A stretch of 64,000 bases of DNA from Sulfuritalea sp. (GTDB lineage: Bacteria > Pseudomonadota > Gammaproteobacteria > Burkholderiales > Rhodocyclaceae). A program made the position numbers and the translations under genes. The stretch is taken from positions 682,001 through 746,000 of the forward strand of contig JALNYT010000001.1 of NCBI GenBank assembly GCA_023229685.1, in the 5' to 3' direction. How positions within the stretch are numbered: the stretch's first letter is position 1; every line of letters begins with the position of its first letter. The notes beneath the pieces were generated by a model. It saw only the letters and a program-made list of their open reading frames with translations. It was not told the DNA's origin and made no database searches. Shown piece by piece: positions 26,666-36,012 of the stretch.

Positions 26666-29215
26666 ATGCCCGGCACCCGCTATCAACTCGAAGTCAATCC
26701 CGAGATTCCGCCGCGCCTGGCGCGTCTCGAAGAACTCGCCAACAACCTGTGGTACAGCTGGGACAGGCCGACCCGCTCCCTGTTCGCCCGACTGAGTACG
26801 GGCTTGTGGCGCGCGGTGCATTACAGCCCCAAGGCCTTCCTCAAACGCATCGATCAGAAGAGGATCACCGAGGCCGCCGACGATACGGTATTCATCGGCA
26901 CCATGAACCGGGTGCTGTCGGCCTTCGATTCCTATCACTCCGAACCCAGGCTGGAACTGCCCGGCAAGCCGCCGCTGCAGGCGACCGATCTGATCGCCTA
27001 CTTCTGCGCCGAATTCGGCTTTCATGAAAGCCTGCCGATCTACTCGGGCGGCCTGGGGATTCTTGCCGGCGACCATTGCAAGGGCGCCTCCGACCTGCAC
27101 CTGCCCTTCGTTGCCGTCGGCCTGCTCTACCGGCAAGGCTATTTCCGGCAGACCATCGACCGCGACGGAAACCAGGCCGCGCATTACAGCGATAATGATT
27201 TCGATGACATGCCGATCGAAACGATGCGCGCTGCAGACGGCCGCGAGATGCGCGTCGGCGTCGAGTTTCCCGGTCGCATGGTGTGGGCCAAGATCTGGCG
27301 CGCACGCGTCGGCACCAACAGCCTCTACCTGCTCGATACCGACCTGGAGGAAAACAGCGAGGCCGATCGCGACATCGTGCACCAGCTCTACGGCGGCGAC
27401 CGGCGCACGCGCATCGAGCAGGAAATCCTGCTCGGCGTCGGCGGCGCGCGCGCGCTCGATGCGCTCGGGCTGCGGCCTACCGTCTGGCACATCAACGAAG
27501 GCCATGCCGCATTCCTGGTACTGGAACGCATACGCAACATGGTCGGCCAGAACATCCCCTTTGCCGCCGCACTCGAAGCGGCCGCCGCCAACACGGTATT
27601 CACCACCCACACGGCGGTGCCGGCCGGCCACGATCACTTTGCCGACGACATGGTCATGCACTACTTCGATGACTACTGCAAGACGGTCGGACTCGATCGA
27701 GATGGACTGCTCGGCCTGGGCCGCGTGGGAGGCAGCGAGTTCAACATGACGGCGCTGGCCCTGCGTGCCTCCCGCTTTCACAACGGCGTCTCGCGCATTC
27801 ACGGCCAGGTGTCCGCCAGCATCTGCGGCGACATCTGGCCGCAAATCACCGCGCACGAGAACCCGATGGATTACGTCACCAACGCGGTGCACGTGCCGAC
27901 CTTTCTCGCCACCGACTGGCATGAGACCTTCGACCGCCATCTCGGCCTCGGCTGGCAGCACCGCCTCACCGATCAAAGCTGCTGGAACGACGTACATCGC
28001 ATTCCGGACCAGATTTTCTGGAGCATTCGCCAGTCGCTCAAGGCCCAGCTGCTGCATCTGGTGCACGCCAGGGTACGCCAGCAGCATCTGCGCAACCAGG
28101 GTTCGGAGGCGCACCTGGATCGCGTCCTGCGCGCCGCCGACCCGACCAATCCGACGGTCCTGACCATCGGCTTCGCCCGGCGTTTCGCCACCTACAAGCG
28201 TGCCGCGCTGCTGTTCAACAACCTCGACTGGTTGCGCGAGATCATGTCCGATGCGCAGCGGCCGGTGCTGTTCATTTTTGCCGGCAAGGCACACCCGGCA
28301 GATGAACCGGGGCGGCAGCTGATTCGCCAGATCGCCGAGCTCTCGCATCAGCGCGAATTTGAAGGGCGCATCCTGCTGGTCGAAGGCTATGACCTGCACC
28401 TGGCGCGGCGCATGGTGGCCGGAGTTGATGTCTGGCTCAACAACCCGATTTATCCGCTGGAAGCCTCGGGCACCTCGGGCATGAAGGCGGCAATCAACGG
28501 CGCCATCAACCTGTCGGTGCTCGACGGCTGGTGGGGGGAAGGCTACGACGGCAAGAACGGCTGGGCGATCAAGCCGGCGGCGGAGGGCCTCAGCCCCGCA
28601 CAGCGCGACATCGACGAGGCGCGCACGCTGTACGAGCTGTTGCAGGACAGCGTTATCCCGATGTACTACCGCAACACCTCGCTCGGCTACTCGCCGGAAT
28701 GGGTGGCGATGGCCAAGCATTCGATCGCCAGCATCATGCCGCGTTTCAACATGCAGCGCATGGTGACCGACTATGCCGAGAAGTTCTATTCGCGGGCCGC
28801 AGAGCAGTGGCGCCGCTACTCCGCCGACGGCTTTTCCGGCGCACGCCATCTCGCCGACTGGAAGGCGCGGATACGCGCGGCCTGGCCCCTCATTGCCATG
28901 CGCCGCGTCGACCAGGCGGCGGCGCGCATCCGCTACGGCGAAACCCTGCACTTCCAGGTCGCGGTCCAACTCAACGGCCTGACGCCGAACGACCTGACCG
29001 TGGAACTGGTGTTCACCCGCCCCGGCGAGCCGGCAACGGCCAAGGCGCGGCGCTACGAGCTGCTCTATGAGCATTCGTTGACGAATGGAGAGCACCTCTT
29101 CTCGCGCGAACTGACGCCCGATCAGTGCGGAAAGATGGAGTACCGCATCAGAGTTTTTCCGACCCACGAGTTGCTGACCCATCCGTTCGAGATGGGCATG
29201 ACCATCTGGCTGTGA
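26666..29215 (+). CDS. glgP: Alpha-glucan (glycogen) phosphorylase, short DUF3417 type
   Basis: An 849-residue GT35 enzyme that releases glucose-1-phosphate from glycogen. The N-terminal DUF3417 segment (NPEIPPRLARLEELANNLWY) marks the form found in many bacteria and archaea rather than the E. coli MalP/GlgP type. The PLP-lysine region is EASGTSGMKAAINGAINLSV, and GLGILAGDHCKGASDL, WHINEGHAAFLVLE and GFARRFATYKRAALLF are conserved. It precedes pgi by 10 nt. The product can be reused through GlgC or phosphoglucomutase. Confidence 0.94.
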   Translation: MPGTRYQLEVNPEIPPRLARLEELANNLWYSWDRPTRSLFARLSTGLWRAVHYSPKAFLKRIDQKRITEAADDTVFIGTMNRVLSAFDSYHSEPRLELPGKPPLQATDLIAYFCAEFGFHESLPIYSGGLGILAGDHCKGASDLHLPFVAVGLLYRQGYFRQTIDRDGNQAAHYSDNDFDDMPIETMRAADGREMRVGVEFPGRMVWAKIWRARVGTNSLYLLDTDLEENSEADRDIVHQLYGGDRRTRIEQEILLGVGGARALDALGLRPTVWHINEGHAAFLVLERIRNMVGQNIPFAAALEAAAANTVFTTHTAVPAGHDHFADDMVMHYFDDYCKTVGLDRDGLLGLGRVGGSEFNMTALALRASRFHNGVSRIHGQVSASICGDIWPQITAHENPMDYVTNAVHVPTFLATDWHETFDRHLGLGWQHRLTDQSCWNDVHRIPDQIFWSIRQSLKAQLLHLVHARVRQQHLRNQGSEAHLDRVLRAADPTNPTVLTIGFARRFATYKRAALLFNNLDWLREIMSDAQRPVLFIFAGKAHPADEPGRQLIRQIAELSHQREFEGRILLVEGYDLHLARRMVAGVDVWLNNPIYPLEASGTSGMKAAINGAINLSVLDGWWGEGYDGKNGWAIKPAAEGLSPAQRDIDEARTLYELLQDSVIPMYYRNTSLGYSPEWVAMAKHSIASIMPRFNMQRMVTDYAEKFYSRAAEQWRRYSADGFSGARHLADWKARIRAAWPLIAMRRVDQAAARIRYGETLHFQVAVQLNGLTPNDLTVELVFTRPGEPATAKARRYELLYEHSLTNGEHLFSRELTPDQCGKMEYRIRVFPTHELLTHPFEMGMTIWL

Positions 29216-29225
29216 GGCGCGACCA

Positions 29226-30860
29226 ATGAATCCGGCCACTGCCCATGCCTGCCAAGCTCTGATGCGCGCCACCGAGGCTGAGCGCAGTGGGCATCTGCGC
29301 GACATGTTCGCTGCCGATGCGCAGCGTTTCGAGCATCTGTCCGTCTCGTGGAACGACTGGCTGCTGGACTATTCCAAGCAGCGCGTCAGCGCGCAAACCA
29401 TGGCGCGACTGCACGGCCTCTGGCAGACCGCCGATGTGCCGGGCTGGATTGCGCGCATGCGCGCCGGCGACGCGATCAACCACAGCGAGGGACGCGCCGC
29501 GCTGCACATTGCCTTGCGCCAGCCGGCGCACATGGGGCCGATCATGCACGCCGGCAGCGATGTCATGCCGGCCGTGCTGGGCGAACTGGAAAAAATGCAG
29601 CGCTTTGCCGCAGCGATACATGGCCGGCACTGGCGCGGCGCGACCGGAGAACCGATCAGCGACATCGTCAACATCGGCATCGGCGGCTCGGACCTGGGGC
29701 CGCGCATGGCCACCCAGGCATTGGCCGCGTTTCGCCACCCGGAGTTGAAGGTTCATTACGTTGCCAATCTGGACGGCGCCGATCTGGCCACCGTGCTCGC
29801 CGCATTGCAGCCGCGCACCACCCTGTTCATCGTCGCCAGCAAGACCTTCACCACGCAGGAAACCATGCAGAACGCCGCATCGGCGCGCCACTGGCTGGTC
29901 CAGGCGCTGGGCGAGATCGCCGTGGCCCGGCACTTTGTCGCCGTATCGACCAATCTGGTCGAGGTGGCGCGCTTCGGCATCGACCCGGAAAACGCCTTCA
30001 CCTTCTGGGACTGGGTCGGCGGGCGCTACTCGCTCTGGTCGGCGATCGGCTTGCCGCTGGCGCTGGCAGTCGGCTGCGACAACTTCCGCCAGCTGCTGGC
30101 CGGGGCTCATGCCATGGATGAGCACTTCTTTTCCGCGCCAGCCGAAAAGAACCTGCCGAGGCTGCTCGCGCTGCTGGAAATCTGGAACACCAACTTTCTC
30201 GGTGCGGGAAACCGCGCTCTGCTGCCCTACAGCCAGTCGCTGGGATTGCTGCCGCGCTATCTGCAACAACTCGAAATGGAGTCCAACGGCAAGCAGGTGG
30301 ATCGCCAGGGGCTGCAACTGGATTGCGCCACGGCTCCGATCCTCTGGGGCGAAGCCGGCACCAACGGCCAGCACGCGTTCTACCAGCTGATTCATCAGGG
30401 CGGCCGTCTGGTGCCTTGCGAATTCATCGTCTGCAAGCAGCCCGACTTTGCCCTGCCCGGGCACCACGAGAAACTGCTGGCCAACTGCTTTGCCCAGAGT
30501 GAAGCCCTGATGCGCGGCAGGACGCTGGCCGAAACCACGGCCGAACTCGCCGCCAGCGGCATGGCGGCCGAGCAGGTGGCGTTGCTCGCCCCCTACCGCA
30601 GCTTCCCGGGCAACCAGCCTTCGACCACATTGTTGTTGCCGCGCCTTGATCCGTTCACCCTCGGCGCACTGCTGGCGCTCTACGAACACAAGGTCTTCGT
30701 CGAGAGCGTGATCTGGGACATCAACCCCTTCGACCAGTGGGGCGTCGAATATGGCAAGCAACTTGCCAGCCGCCTGCTGCCGGTGATCGCCGGCACGGCG
30801 CCGGGCGAGCATCTGGACAGTTCCACGGCCGGACTGGTTGCCGCCTGCCGCGGCCACTGA
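29226..30860 (+). CDS. pgi: Glucose-6-phosphate isomerase
   Basis: A 544-residue isomerase (E. coli 549) interconverting glucose-6-P and fructose-6-P. Motifs are VNIGIGGSDLGPRMATQAL, VASKTFTTQETMQNA, FTFWDWVGGRYSLWSAIG (PGI signature 1 region), MESNGKQVDRQG and GEAGTNGQHAFYQLIHQGG (catalytic His). It is downstream of glgP and links glycogen carbon to glycolysis. A CACAGAG element follows within about 30 nt. Confidence 0.96.
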   Translation: MNPATAHACQALMRATEAERSGHLRDMFAADAQRFEHLSVSWNDWLLDYSKQRVSAQTMARLHGLWQTADVPGWIARMRAGDAINHSEGRAALHIALRQPAHMGPIMHAGSDVMPAVLGELEKMQRFAAAIHGRHWRGATGEPISDIVNIGIGGSDLGPRMATQALAAFRHPELKVHYVANLDGADLATVLAALQPRTTLFIVASKTFTTQETMQNAASARHWLVQALGEIAVARHFVAVSTNLVEVARFGIDPENAFTFWDWVGGRYSLWSAIGLPLALAVGCDNFRQLLAGAHAMDEHFFSAPAEKNLPRLLALLEIWNTNFLGAGNRALLPYSQSLGLLPRYLQQLEMESNGKQVDRQGLQLDCATAPILWGEAGTNGQHAFYQLIHQGGRLVPCEFIVCKQPDFALPGHHEKLLANCFAQSEALMRGRTLAETTAELAASGMAAEQVALLAPYRSFPGNQPSTTLLLPRLDPFTLGALLALYEHKVFVESVIWDINPFDQWGVEYGKQLASRLLPVIAGTAPGEHLDSSTAGLVAACRGH

Positions 30861-30890
30861 GCAAGAAATCAAGCCATGAACCGAACTTCC

Positions 30891-31050
30891 AGCCACAGAG
30901 ATCACAGAGGACACAGAGATAGAGCACGTTTCAACGACGCGACTCTGCACCCAGCCAGTGAGGTGGCAACGTCCTGCAAGTGTTTGTCGCCTAGAGGCGC
31001 CTGCTTTTGGTTTTCTCTGTGAACTCTGTGCCCTCTGTGGCTAATTGAGG
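30891..31050. repeat. CACAGAG inverted-repeat element, copy 2
   Basis: The left arm AGCCACAGAGATCACAGAGG starts at 30891 and the right arm CTCTGTGAACTCTGTGCCCT is near 31016-31045, ending GGCTAATTGAGGTTTTC. About 95 bp lie between, different from copy 1. The right end stops about 12 nt before glgA and, as at glk, contributes a GAGG stretch. Confidence 0.85.
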
Positions 31051-31061
31051 TTTTCAGGTTT

Positions 31062-32492
31062 ATGAAAGTGCTTTTCGTCATTTCGGAACTGGCACCCTGG
31101 GTCAAGACCGGCGGTCTTGGCGAGGTCGGCGGCGCACTGCCTGCCGCACTGCGCGCCCACGGCGTGGACGCGCGGGTACTGGTACCCGCCTACCCCGCAC
31201 TGCTGGAGCATTTCCCCGGCGCCGAGGAAATCGCGCAGCCCCGCGGGCTCGGCGGCCTGTTTCCCATCCCGACACTGCGGCAAGCGCTCTCGCCCGATGG
31301 CACGCCCCTGCTGCTGCTCGACTACCCGCACTACTTCCATCGCCCGGGGAACCCGTATCTCGGGCCCGAGGGACGCGACTGGCTCGACAATCACCTGCGC
31401 TTCGGGCTGCTGTCGCGCGTTGCCGCCTGGCTCGGCTCGGAGGCGAGCACGCTTGACTGGCGGCCCGATATCGTCCATTGCAATGACTGGCAAACCGGAC
31501 TCGCCGCAAGCTATCTGCACTACCTGCCGGGACAACGGGCAAAGTCGCTGTTCACCCTGCACAACCTGGCCTTTCAGGGATTGTTCGACCATGCTTCCCT
31601 GTTCGAACTGGGCCTGCCGGATGAGGCCTGGCATATCGATGGTGTCGAGTATTACGGATACCTGTCTTTTCTCAAGGGCGGGCTGCAGCATGCCGACGCC
31701 ATCAACACGGTGAGCCCGAGCTACGCCCGGGAAATCCAGACCGAGGCCGAAGGCATGGGCATGGCCGGCTTGTTGCGCCATCGTGGCGAGCGGCTGTGCG
31801 GCATTCTCAATGGCATCGACACCAGGATCTGGAACCCGGCCACGGATCATCACCTCTACCGAAGCTACAGCGCCCATCGTCTGGATGGCAAGGCGACCAA
31901 CAAGGCTGAACTGCAAACGCAACTCGGCCTGAAGCAACGCGGGGATATTCCACTGCTGGGCGTGGTCAGCCGCCTGACCGAGCAAAAGGGGCTCGATCTG
32001 CTGCTGGAAGCGGCCCCGCAGGCGCTCGAGCTGCCGGCGCAACTCGTCGTTCTCGGCAGCGGCACGCCAGAGCTGCAGCAGGCCTGGACCGCACTGGCGC
32101 GCAAGCATCGCGGTCAATGCGCGGTGACCATCGGCTTCGACGAGGCACTGGCCCATCGCATCGAGGCGGCGGCCGATATTTTCGTCATGCCTTCGCGCTT
32201 CGAGCCCTGCGGCCTCAACCAGCTCTACAGCCTGCGCTACGGCACCCCCCCGGTGGTGCGCGCCACGGGCGGCCTGGCCGATACCGTGATCGATGCCGCC
32301 GACGCCACGCATGGCAACGGCTTTGTCTTCGTGCCGGCTACCGCAGACGCTCTGTTGCAGGCCTTGCACCGCGCGACCACGGCCTGGCGGCACCCCAAAC
32401 GCTGGCGCCAGTTGCAGAAGAATGGCATGGAGCGCGATTCGAGCTGGGAGGAAGCGGCCCGGCAGTATGCCGACCTTTACCAGCGGCTATAA
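31062..32492 (+). CDS. glgA: Glycogen synthase GlgA
   Basis: A 476-residue GT5 glycosyltransferase elongating glycogen with ADP-glucose. The KTGGLGEVGGALPAAL motif near the N-terminus binds ADP-glucose. HCNDWQTGLAASYLHY, LTEQKGLDLLLEA and MPSRFEPCGLNQLYSLRYGT (with the catalytic Glu) are conserved. The length is normal. With glgC and glgB this completes the synthesis pathway in the window. The start follows CACAGAG copy 2. folA follows after 10 nt on the same strand. Confidence 0.95.
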   Translation: MKVLFVISELAPWVKTGGLGEVGGALPAALRAHGVDARVLVPAYPALLEHFPGAEEIAQPRGLGGLFPIPTLRQALSPDGTPLLLLDYPHYFHRPGNPYLGPEGRDWLDNHLRFGLLSRVAAWLGSEASTLDWRPDIVHCNDWQTGLAASYLHYLPGQRAKSLFTLHNLAFQGLFDHASLFELGLPDEAWHIDGVEYYGYLSFLKGGLQHADAINTVSPSYAREIQTEAEGMGMAGLLRHRGERLCGILNGIDTRIWNPATDHHLYRSYSAHRLDGKATNKAELQTQLGLKQRGDIPLLGVVSRLTEQKGLDLLLEAAPQALELPAQLVVLGSGTPELQQAWTALARKHRGQCAVTIGFDEALAHRIEAAADIFVMPSRFEPCGLNQLYSLRYGTPPVVRATGGLADTVIDAADATHGNGFVFVPATADALLQALHRATTAWRHPKRWRQLQKNGMERDSSWEEAARQYADLYQRL

Positions 32493-32502
32493 TCGCCGCC
32501 CG

Positions 32503-32997
32503 ATGCCAAAACCCATTCTCACGCTGATCGCCGCCGTCGCCAGAAATGGGGTGATCGGCATCGACAACCGCCTGCCCTGGCGCCTGGCGGCGGACCTCAA
32601 GCACTTCAAGGCGCTGACGCTGGGCCACGCGGTGATCATGGGGCGCAAAACCTGGGAGTCGCTGCCTGCCAGTTTCCGCCCGCTGCCGGGTCGCCACAAC
32701 ATCGTCGTCACGCGCGATGCCGCCTACCACGCCGCCGGCGCCACGGTTGCCGCATCCCTGCCTGCAGCTCTCTCTGCTGCGGAGAGCGACGAGGCCTTCG
32801 TCATCGGCGGCGCGGAACTCTACGCGGCAGCCCTGCCGCTGGCGGACCGCTTGCAGCTGACCGAGATCGACGCCGCCTTCGAGGGCGATACCCATTTCCC
32901 CGCCTTCGACCGCGGCCAATGGCAGGAAACCGCGCGTGAAACACATCATGACGCAGCCGGCTTCGGCTATGCGTTTGTCACTTACCAGAGAAGCTGA
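32503..32997 (+). CDS. folA: Dihydrofolate reductase
   Basis: A 164-residue enzyme restoring tetrahydrofolate after the ThyA reaction. Motifs are LIAAVARNGVIGIDNRLPWR, HFKALTLGHAVIMGRKTWES and VIGGAELYAAALPLADRLQL. The ATG at 32503 lies 10 nt past glgA. The length is typical of bacterial FolA. A DUF4337 gene follows after 11 nt. Confidence 0.95.
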   Translation: MPKPILTLIAAVARNGVIGIDNRLPWRLAADLKHFKALTLGHAVIMGRKTWESLPASFRPLPGRHNIVVTRDAAYHAAGATVAASLPAALSAAESDEAFVIGGAELYAAALPLADRLQLTEIDAAFEGDTHFPAFDRGQWQETARETHHDAAGFGYAFVTYQRS

Positions 32998-33008
32998 GGA
33001 GAAGCACC

Positions 33009-33596
33009 ATGTCCGGCGGACACTTTCACGTACACGGTCCCCACGACCACGCCGTCGAGCACGCCGCGCATCGCGGCGGCCATGACGATGGCGACAGTTT
33101 CGTTGCCAGGATCGCCGTCACCACGGCCATTCTTTCCACGCTGGGTGCGCTTGGCGGCTACGAGGCCGGGCACACCCAGAACGCGGCTCTGCTCTACAAG
33201 AACGAGGCCGCGATCCAGAAGACGGCGGCCTCCAACCAGTGGAACTACTACCAGGCCAAGAGCAACAAGCAGAACCTGGCGGAGTTGTCCGTGACGCTGA
33301 CCCGTGGCGAGGAGCGCGAACGCTTCAAGCAGGAAATCGAGCGCTACAAGAAGGAAAAAAACGACATCAAGGCCGATGCCGAGAAGCTCGAGGTGGCCGC
33401 CAGGGAGGCCGACAAAAAGAGCGAAATGGAAATGCACGTCCATGGCCGCTGGGCACTGTCGACCACGCTGCTGCAGGTATCCATTGCGCTCTCCGCCATT
33501 GCGCTGCTGACGCGCAAGACCTGGCTGCTCTACGGTGTCTTCGCCGCGGCCGGCATCGGCGTGGCTTTTGGCGTGATGGGCTCGCTGCACATGTGA
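33009..33596 (+). CDS. DUF4337 membrane protein
   Basis: A 195-residue protein with a His-rich N-terminus (MSGGHFHVHGPHDHAVEHAA), a first helix around residues 35-55 and a charged coiled-coil middle (LTRGEERERFKQEIERYKKE). Two C-terminal hydrophobic helices follow (STTLLQVSIALSAIALLTRK, LLYGVFAAAGIGVAFGVMG). Layout and the QWNYYQAKSNKQ segment match DUF4337. Function is unknown; the His-rich start may bind metal, which is inference. A strong hairpin terminator follows. Confidence 0.8.
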   Translation: MSGGHFHVHGPHDHAVEHAAHRGGHDDGDSFVARIAVTTAILSTLGALGGYEAGHTQNAALLYKNEAAIQKTAASNQWNYYQAKSNKQNLAELSVTLTRGEERERFKQEIERYKKEKNDIKADAEKLEVAAREADKKSEMEMHVHGRWALSTTLLQVSIALSAIALLTRKTWLLYGVFAAAGIGVAFGVMGSLHM

Positions 33597-33605
33597 TGCG
33601 CCACT

Positions 33606-33651
33606 GCCGCCAAAGAGAAGGGCGCCCCTGGGCGCCCTTCTCTTTGGCGGC
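33606..33651. terminator. Perfect 21-bp stem between convergent genes
   Basis: GCCGCCAAAGAGAAGGGCGC C (33606-33626) pairs without mismatch with 33631-33651 around a CCTG loop. The A-rich and T-rich positions within the stem give a T run on either strand, so it can end both the DUF4337 unit and the facing decarboxylase gene. Confidence 0.85.
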
Positions 33652-33668
33652 AACCGCGGGCGTACGCG

Positions 33669-35909
33669 TCAGTTGGCGACGCAGTCCACGTAATAGCGCA
33701 CCGCGCCGTTGCTGGCGTCCTTCACCAGGCCGTGAATGTCGGTCTCGAAACCGGGGAACTTTTCGTTGAACTCGCGGGCGAACTTCAGGTAGCGGACGAT
33801 CGTGGCATTGAAGCGCTCGCCCGGAATCAGCAGCGGAATTCCCGGCGGATAAGGCGTCAGCAGTACCGCGGTGACGCGATTTTCGAGCTTGTCGATGGAA
33901 ACGCGGTCGATTTCGCGATGCGCCATCTTGGCAAAAGCGTCGGCCGGGCGCATGGCCGGCACCATATTGGACAAATACATCTTGGTGGTCAGGCGGGCGA
34001 TGTCCCTCGCCTTGTACACCTCATGGATCTGGGTGCATAAATCCTTGAGGCCGACACGCTCGTAACGCGGATACTTGATCACGAACTCGGGCAGCACCTT
34101 CCATAGCGGATGGTTCCGGTCGTAGTCGTCCTTGAACTGCTGCAGGGCGGTGACCAGGGTGTTCCAGCGGCCCTTGGTGATGCCGATGGTGAACATGATG
34201 AAGAAGGAATAGAGGCCGCACTTCTCGACGATCACGCCGTGTTCGGCGAGGTACTTGGTGACGATCGCGGCGGGAATGCCGAGCTCATCGGAAAAGGCCC
34301 CATCGACGTCGAGTCCGGGCGTGATGACGGTGGCCTTGATCGGGTCGAGCAGGTTGAAGCCCTTGGCCAGCTTGCCGAAGCCGTGCCAGCGCGCACCGGG
34401 CTTGAGCATCCAGGCGTCGCGCTCCTCGATGCCTTCCTCGGAAAGGTCGTCCGGGCCCCAGACCTTGAACCACCAGTCGGCGCCCCATTCCTTGTCCACC
34501 TTGCGCATGGCGCGGCGGAAATCCAGCGCCTCGGCGATCGACTCCTCGACCAGCGCCCTGCCCCCCGGCTCCTCCATCATCGCCGCGGCGACATCGCAGG
34601 AGGCGATGATCGAGTATTGCGGCGAGGTCGAGGTGTGCATCAGATAAGCTTCGTTGAAGACGTCGCGGTCGAGCTTGTTGTTCTCTGCGTCCTGCACCAG
34701 GATCTGCGAGGCCTGCGACAATCCTGCCAGCAGTTTGTGCGTGGACTGCGTCGAAAAAATCATGGATTCCTTGCAGCGCGGCCGGTCGGCGCCGATCGCG
34801 TGGTAGTCGCCGTAGAAATCGTGGAAGGCGGCGTGCGGCAGCCAGGCCTCGTCGAAGTGCAGGGTGTCGATCTTGCCGTCGAGCATCTCCTTGATTTCCT
34901 CGACGTTGTAGAGAATGCCGTCGTAGGTGCTCTGGGTAATGGTCAGCACGCGCGGCTTGGCGTTCTTGTCGGTGGCGAATGGGTGAGCGGCGATCTTCTT
35001 CTGGATGTTCTTCCAGCGGAATTCCTCTTTCGGAATCGGCCCGATGATGCCGTAGTTGTTGCGCGTCGGCATCAGGAACACCGGGATCGCGCCGGTCATC
35101 ATGATGGCGTGGAGGATCGACTTGTGGCAGTTGCGATCCACCACCACGATGTCCCCCGGCGCCACCGTGGAGTGCCAGACGATCTTGTTCGAGGTCGAGG
35201 TGCCGTTGGTGACGAAGAACAGGTGATCGCAATTGAAAATGCGCGCCGCATTACGCTCGGACGCCGCCACCGGGCCGGTATGGTCGAGCAACTGGCCGAG
35301 TTCCTCGACGGCGTTGCAGACATCGGCGCGCAGCATGTTCTCACCGAAGAACTGGTGGAACATCTGGCCCACCGGGCTCTTCAAGAAAGCCACGCCGCCC
35401 GAGTGGCCGGGGCAGTGCCATGAATACGACCCATCCGCGGCGTAGTGCACCAGCGCGCGGAAGAAGGGCGGCGGCAGCGAATCCAGATAGGTTTTTGCCT
35501 CGCGCACCACGTGGCGGGCGATGAATTCCGGCGTGTCCTCGAACATGTGGATGAAACCGTGCAGCTCGCGCAGGATGTCATTCGGGATGTGACGGCTGGT
35601 GCGCGTCTCGCCATGCAGGAAGATCGGGATTTCGGCGTTCTTGTAGCGGATTTCTTCGACAAAGGCGCGCAGTTCGGCGATGGTTTCCTTTTCCCGGTTG
35701 GCCAGTTCCTCGTCGTCGATCGACAGGATGAAGGCCGACGCCCGGCTCTGCTGCTGGGCAAACGAGCTCAGGTCGCCGTAGCTGGTAACGCCCAGCACAT
35801 CCATGCCCTCTTCCTTGATCGCCTCGGCCAGCGCGCGAATGCCGAGACCCGAAGCATTTTCGGAACGGAAGTCCTCGTCGATGATGATGATCGGGAAATG
35901 GAAGCGCAT
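33669..35909 (-). CDS. Orn/Lys/Arg decarboxylase (PLP fold type I)
   Basis: A 746-residue amino-acid decarboxylase. It has an N-terminal flavodoxin-like wing (FPIIIIDEDFRSENASGLGI), a PLP domain with the lysine in FSTQSTHKLLAGLSQASQI, and a C-terminal substrate domain. HCPGHSGGVAFLKSPVGQMF and LHFDEAWLPHAAFHDFYG are typical. The family includes LdcC, CadA and AdiA; lysine, arginine or ornithine specificity cannot be fixed from motifs alone. It is on the same strand as bioD and dcd, separated from dcd by a CACAGAG element. Products would be polyamines or precursors. Confidence 0.9.
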   Translation of the reverse strand: MRFHFPIIIIDEDFRSENASGLGIRALAEAIKEEGMDVLGVTSYGDLSSFAQQQSRASAFILSIDDEELANREKETIAELRAFVEEIRYKNAEIPIFLHGETRTSRHIPNDILRELHGFIHMFEDTPEFIARHVVREAKTYLDSLPPPFFRALVHYAADGSYSWHCPGHSGGVAFLKSPVGQMFHQFFGENMLRADVCNAVEELGQLLDHTGPVAASERNAARIFNCDHLFFVTNGTSTSNKIVWHSTVAPGDIVVVDRNCHKSILHAIMMTGAIPVFLMPTRNNYGIIGPIPKEEFRWKNIQKKIAAHPFATDKNAKPRVLTITQSTYDGILYNVEEIKEMLDGKIDTLHFDEAWLPHAAFHDFYGDYHAIGADRPRCKESMIFSTQSTHKLLAGLSQASQILVQDAENNKLDRDVFNEAYLMHTSTSPQYSIIASCDVAAAMMEEPGGRALVEESIAEALDFRRAMRKVDKEWGADWWFKVWGPDDLSEEGIEERDAWMLKPGARWHGFGKLAKGFNLLDPIKATVITPGLDVDGAFSDELGIPAAIVTKYLAEHGVIVEKCGLYSFFIMFTIGITKGRWNTLVTALQQFKDDYDRNHPLWKVLPEFVIKYPRYERVGLKDLCTQIHEVYKARDIARLTTKMYLSNMVPAMRPADAFAKMAHREIDRVSIDKLENRVTAVLLTPYPPGIPLLIPGERFNATIVRYLKFAREFNEKFPGFETDIHGLVKDASNGAVRYYVDCVAN

Positions 35910-35930
35910 GGATAACCCCTAAAGACATTT

Positions 35931-36007
35931 AGCCACAGAGATCACAGAGGACACAGAGAAAACCCGGTTCTCTCCTTCTCTGTGATCTCTGTGTCCTCTG
36001 TGGCTAA
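35931..36007. repeat. CACAGAG inverted-repeat element, copy 3 (compact)
   Basis: AGCCACAGAGATCACAGAGG then ACACAGAG, with the inverted arm CTCTGTGATCTCTGTGTCCT then CTGTGGCTAA, and only about 17 nt between them. The long near-perfect stem ends 6 nt from the dcd stop and lies between dcd and the decarboxylase gene. It is the shortest of the three copies and probably the core form. Confidence 0.88.
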
Positions 36008-36012
36008 GATTT

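Noticed and set aside
26651..29305. Minus-strand frame of about 880 codons
   Set aside because: Antisense of glgP, which matches its family end to end.
17747..36007. CACAGAG elements as a CRISPR array
   Set aside because: Copies are single, far apart and palindromic, with no regular repeat-spacer unit and no cas genes.
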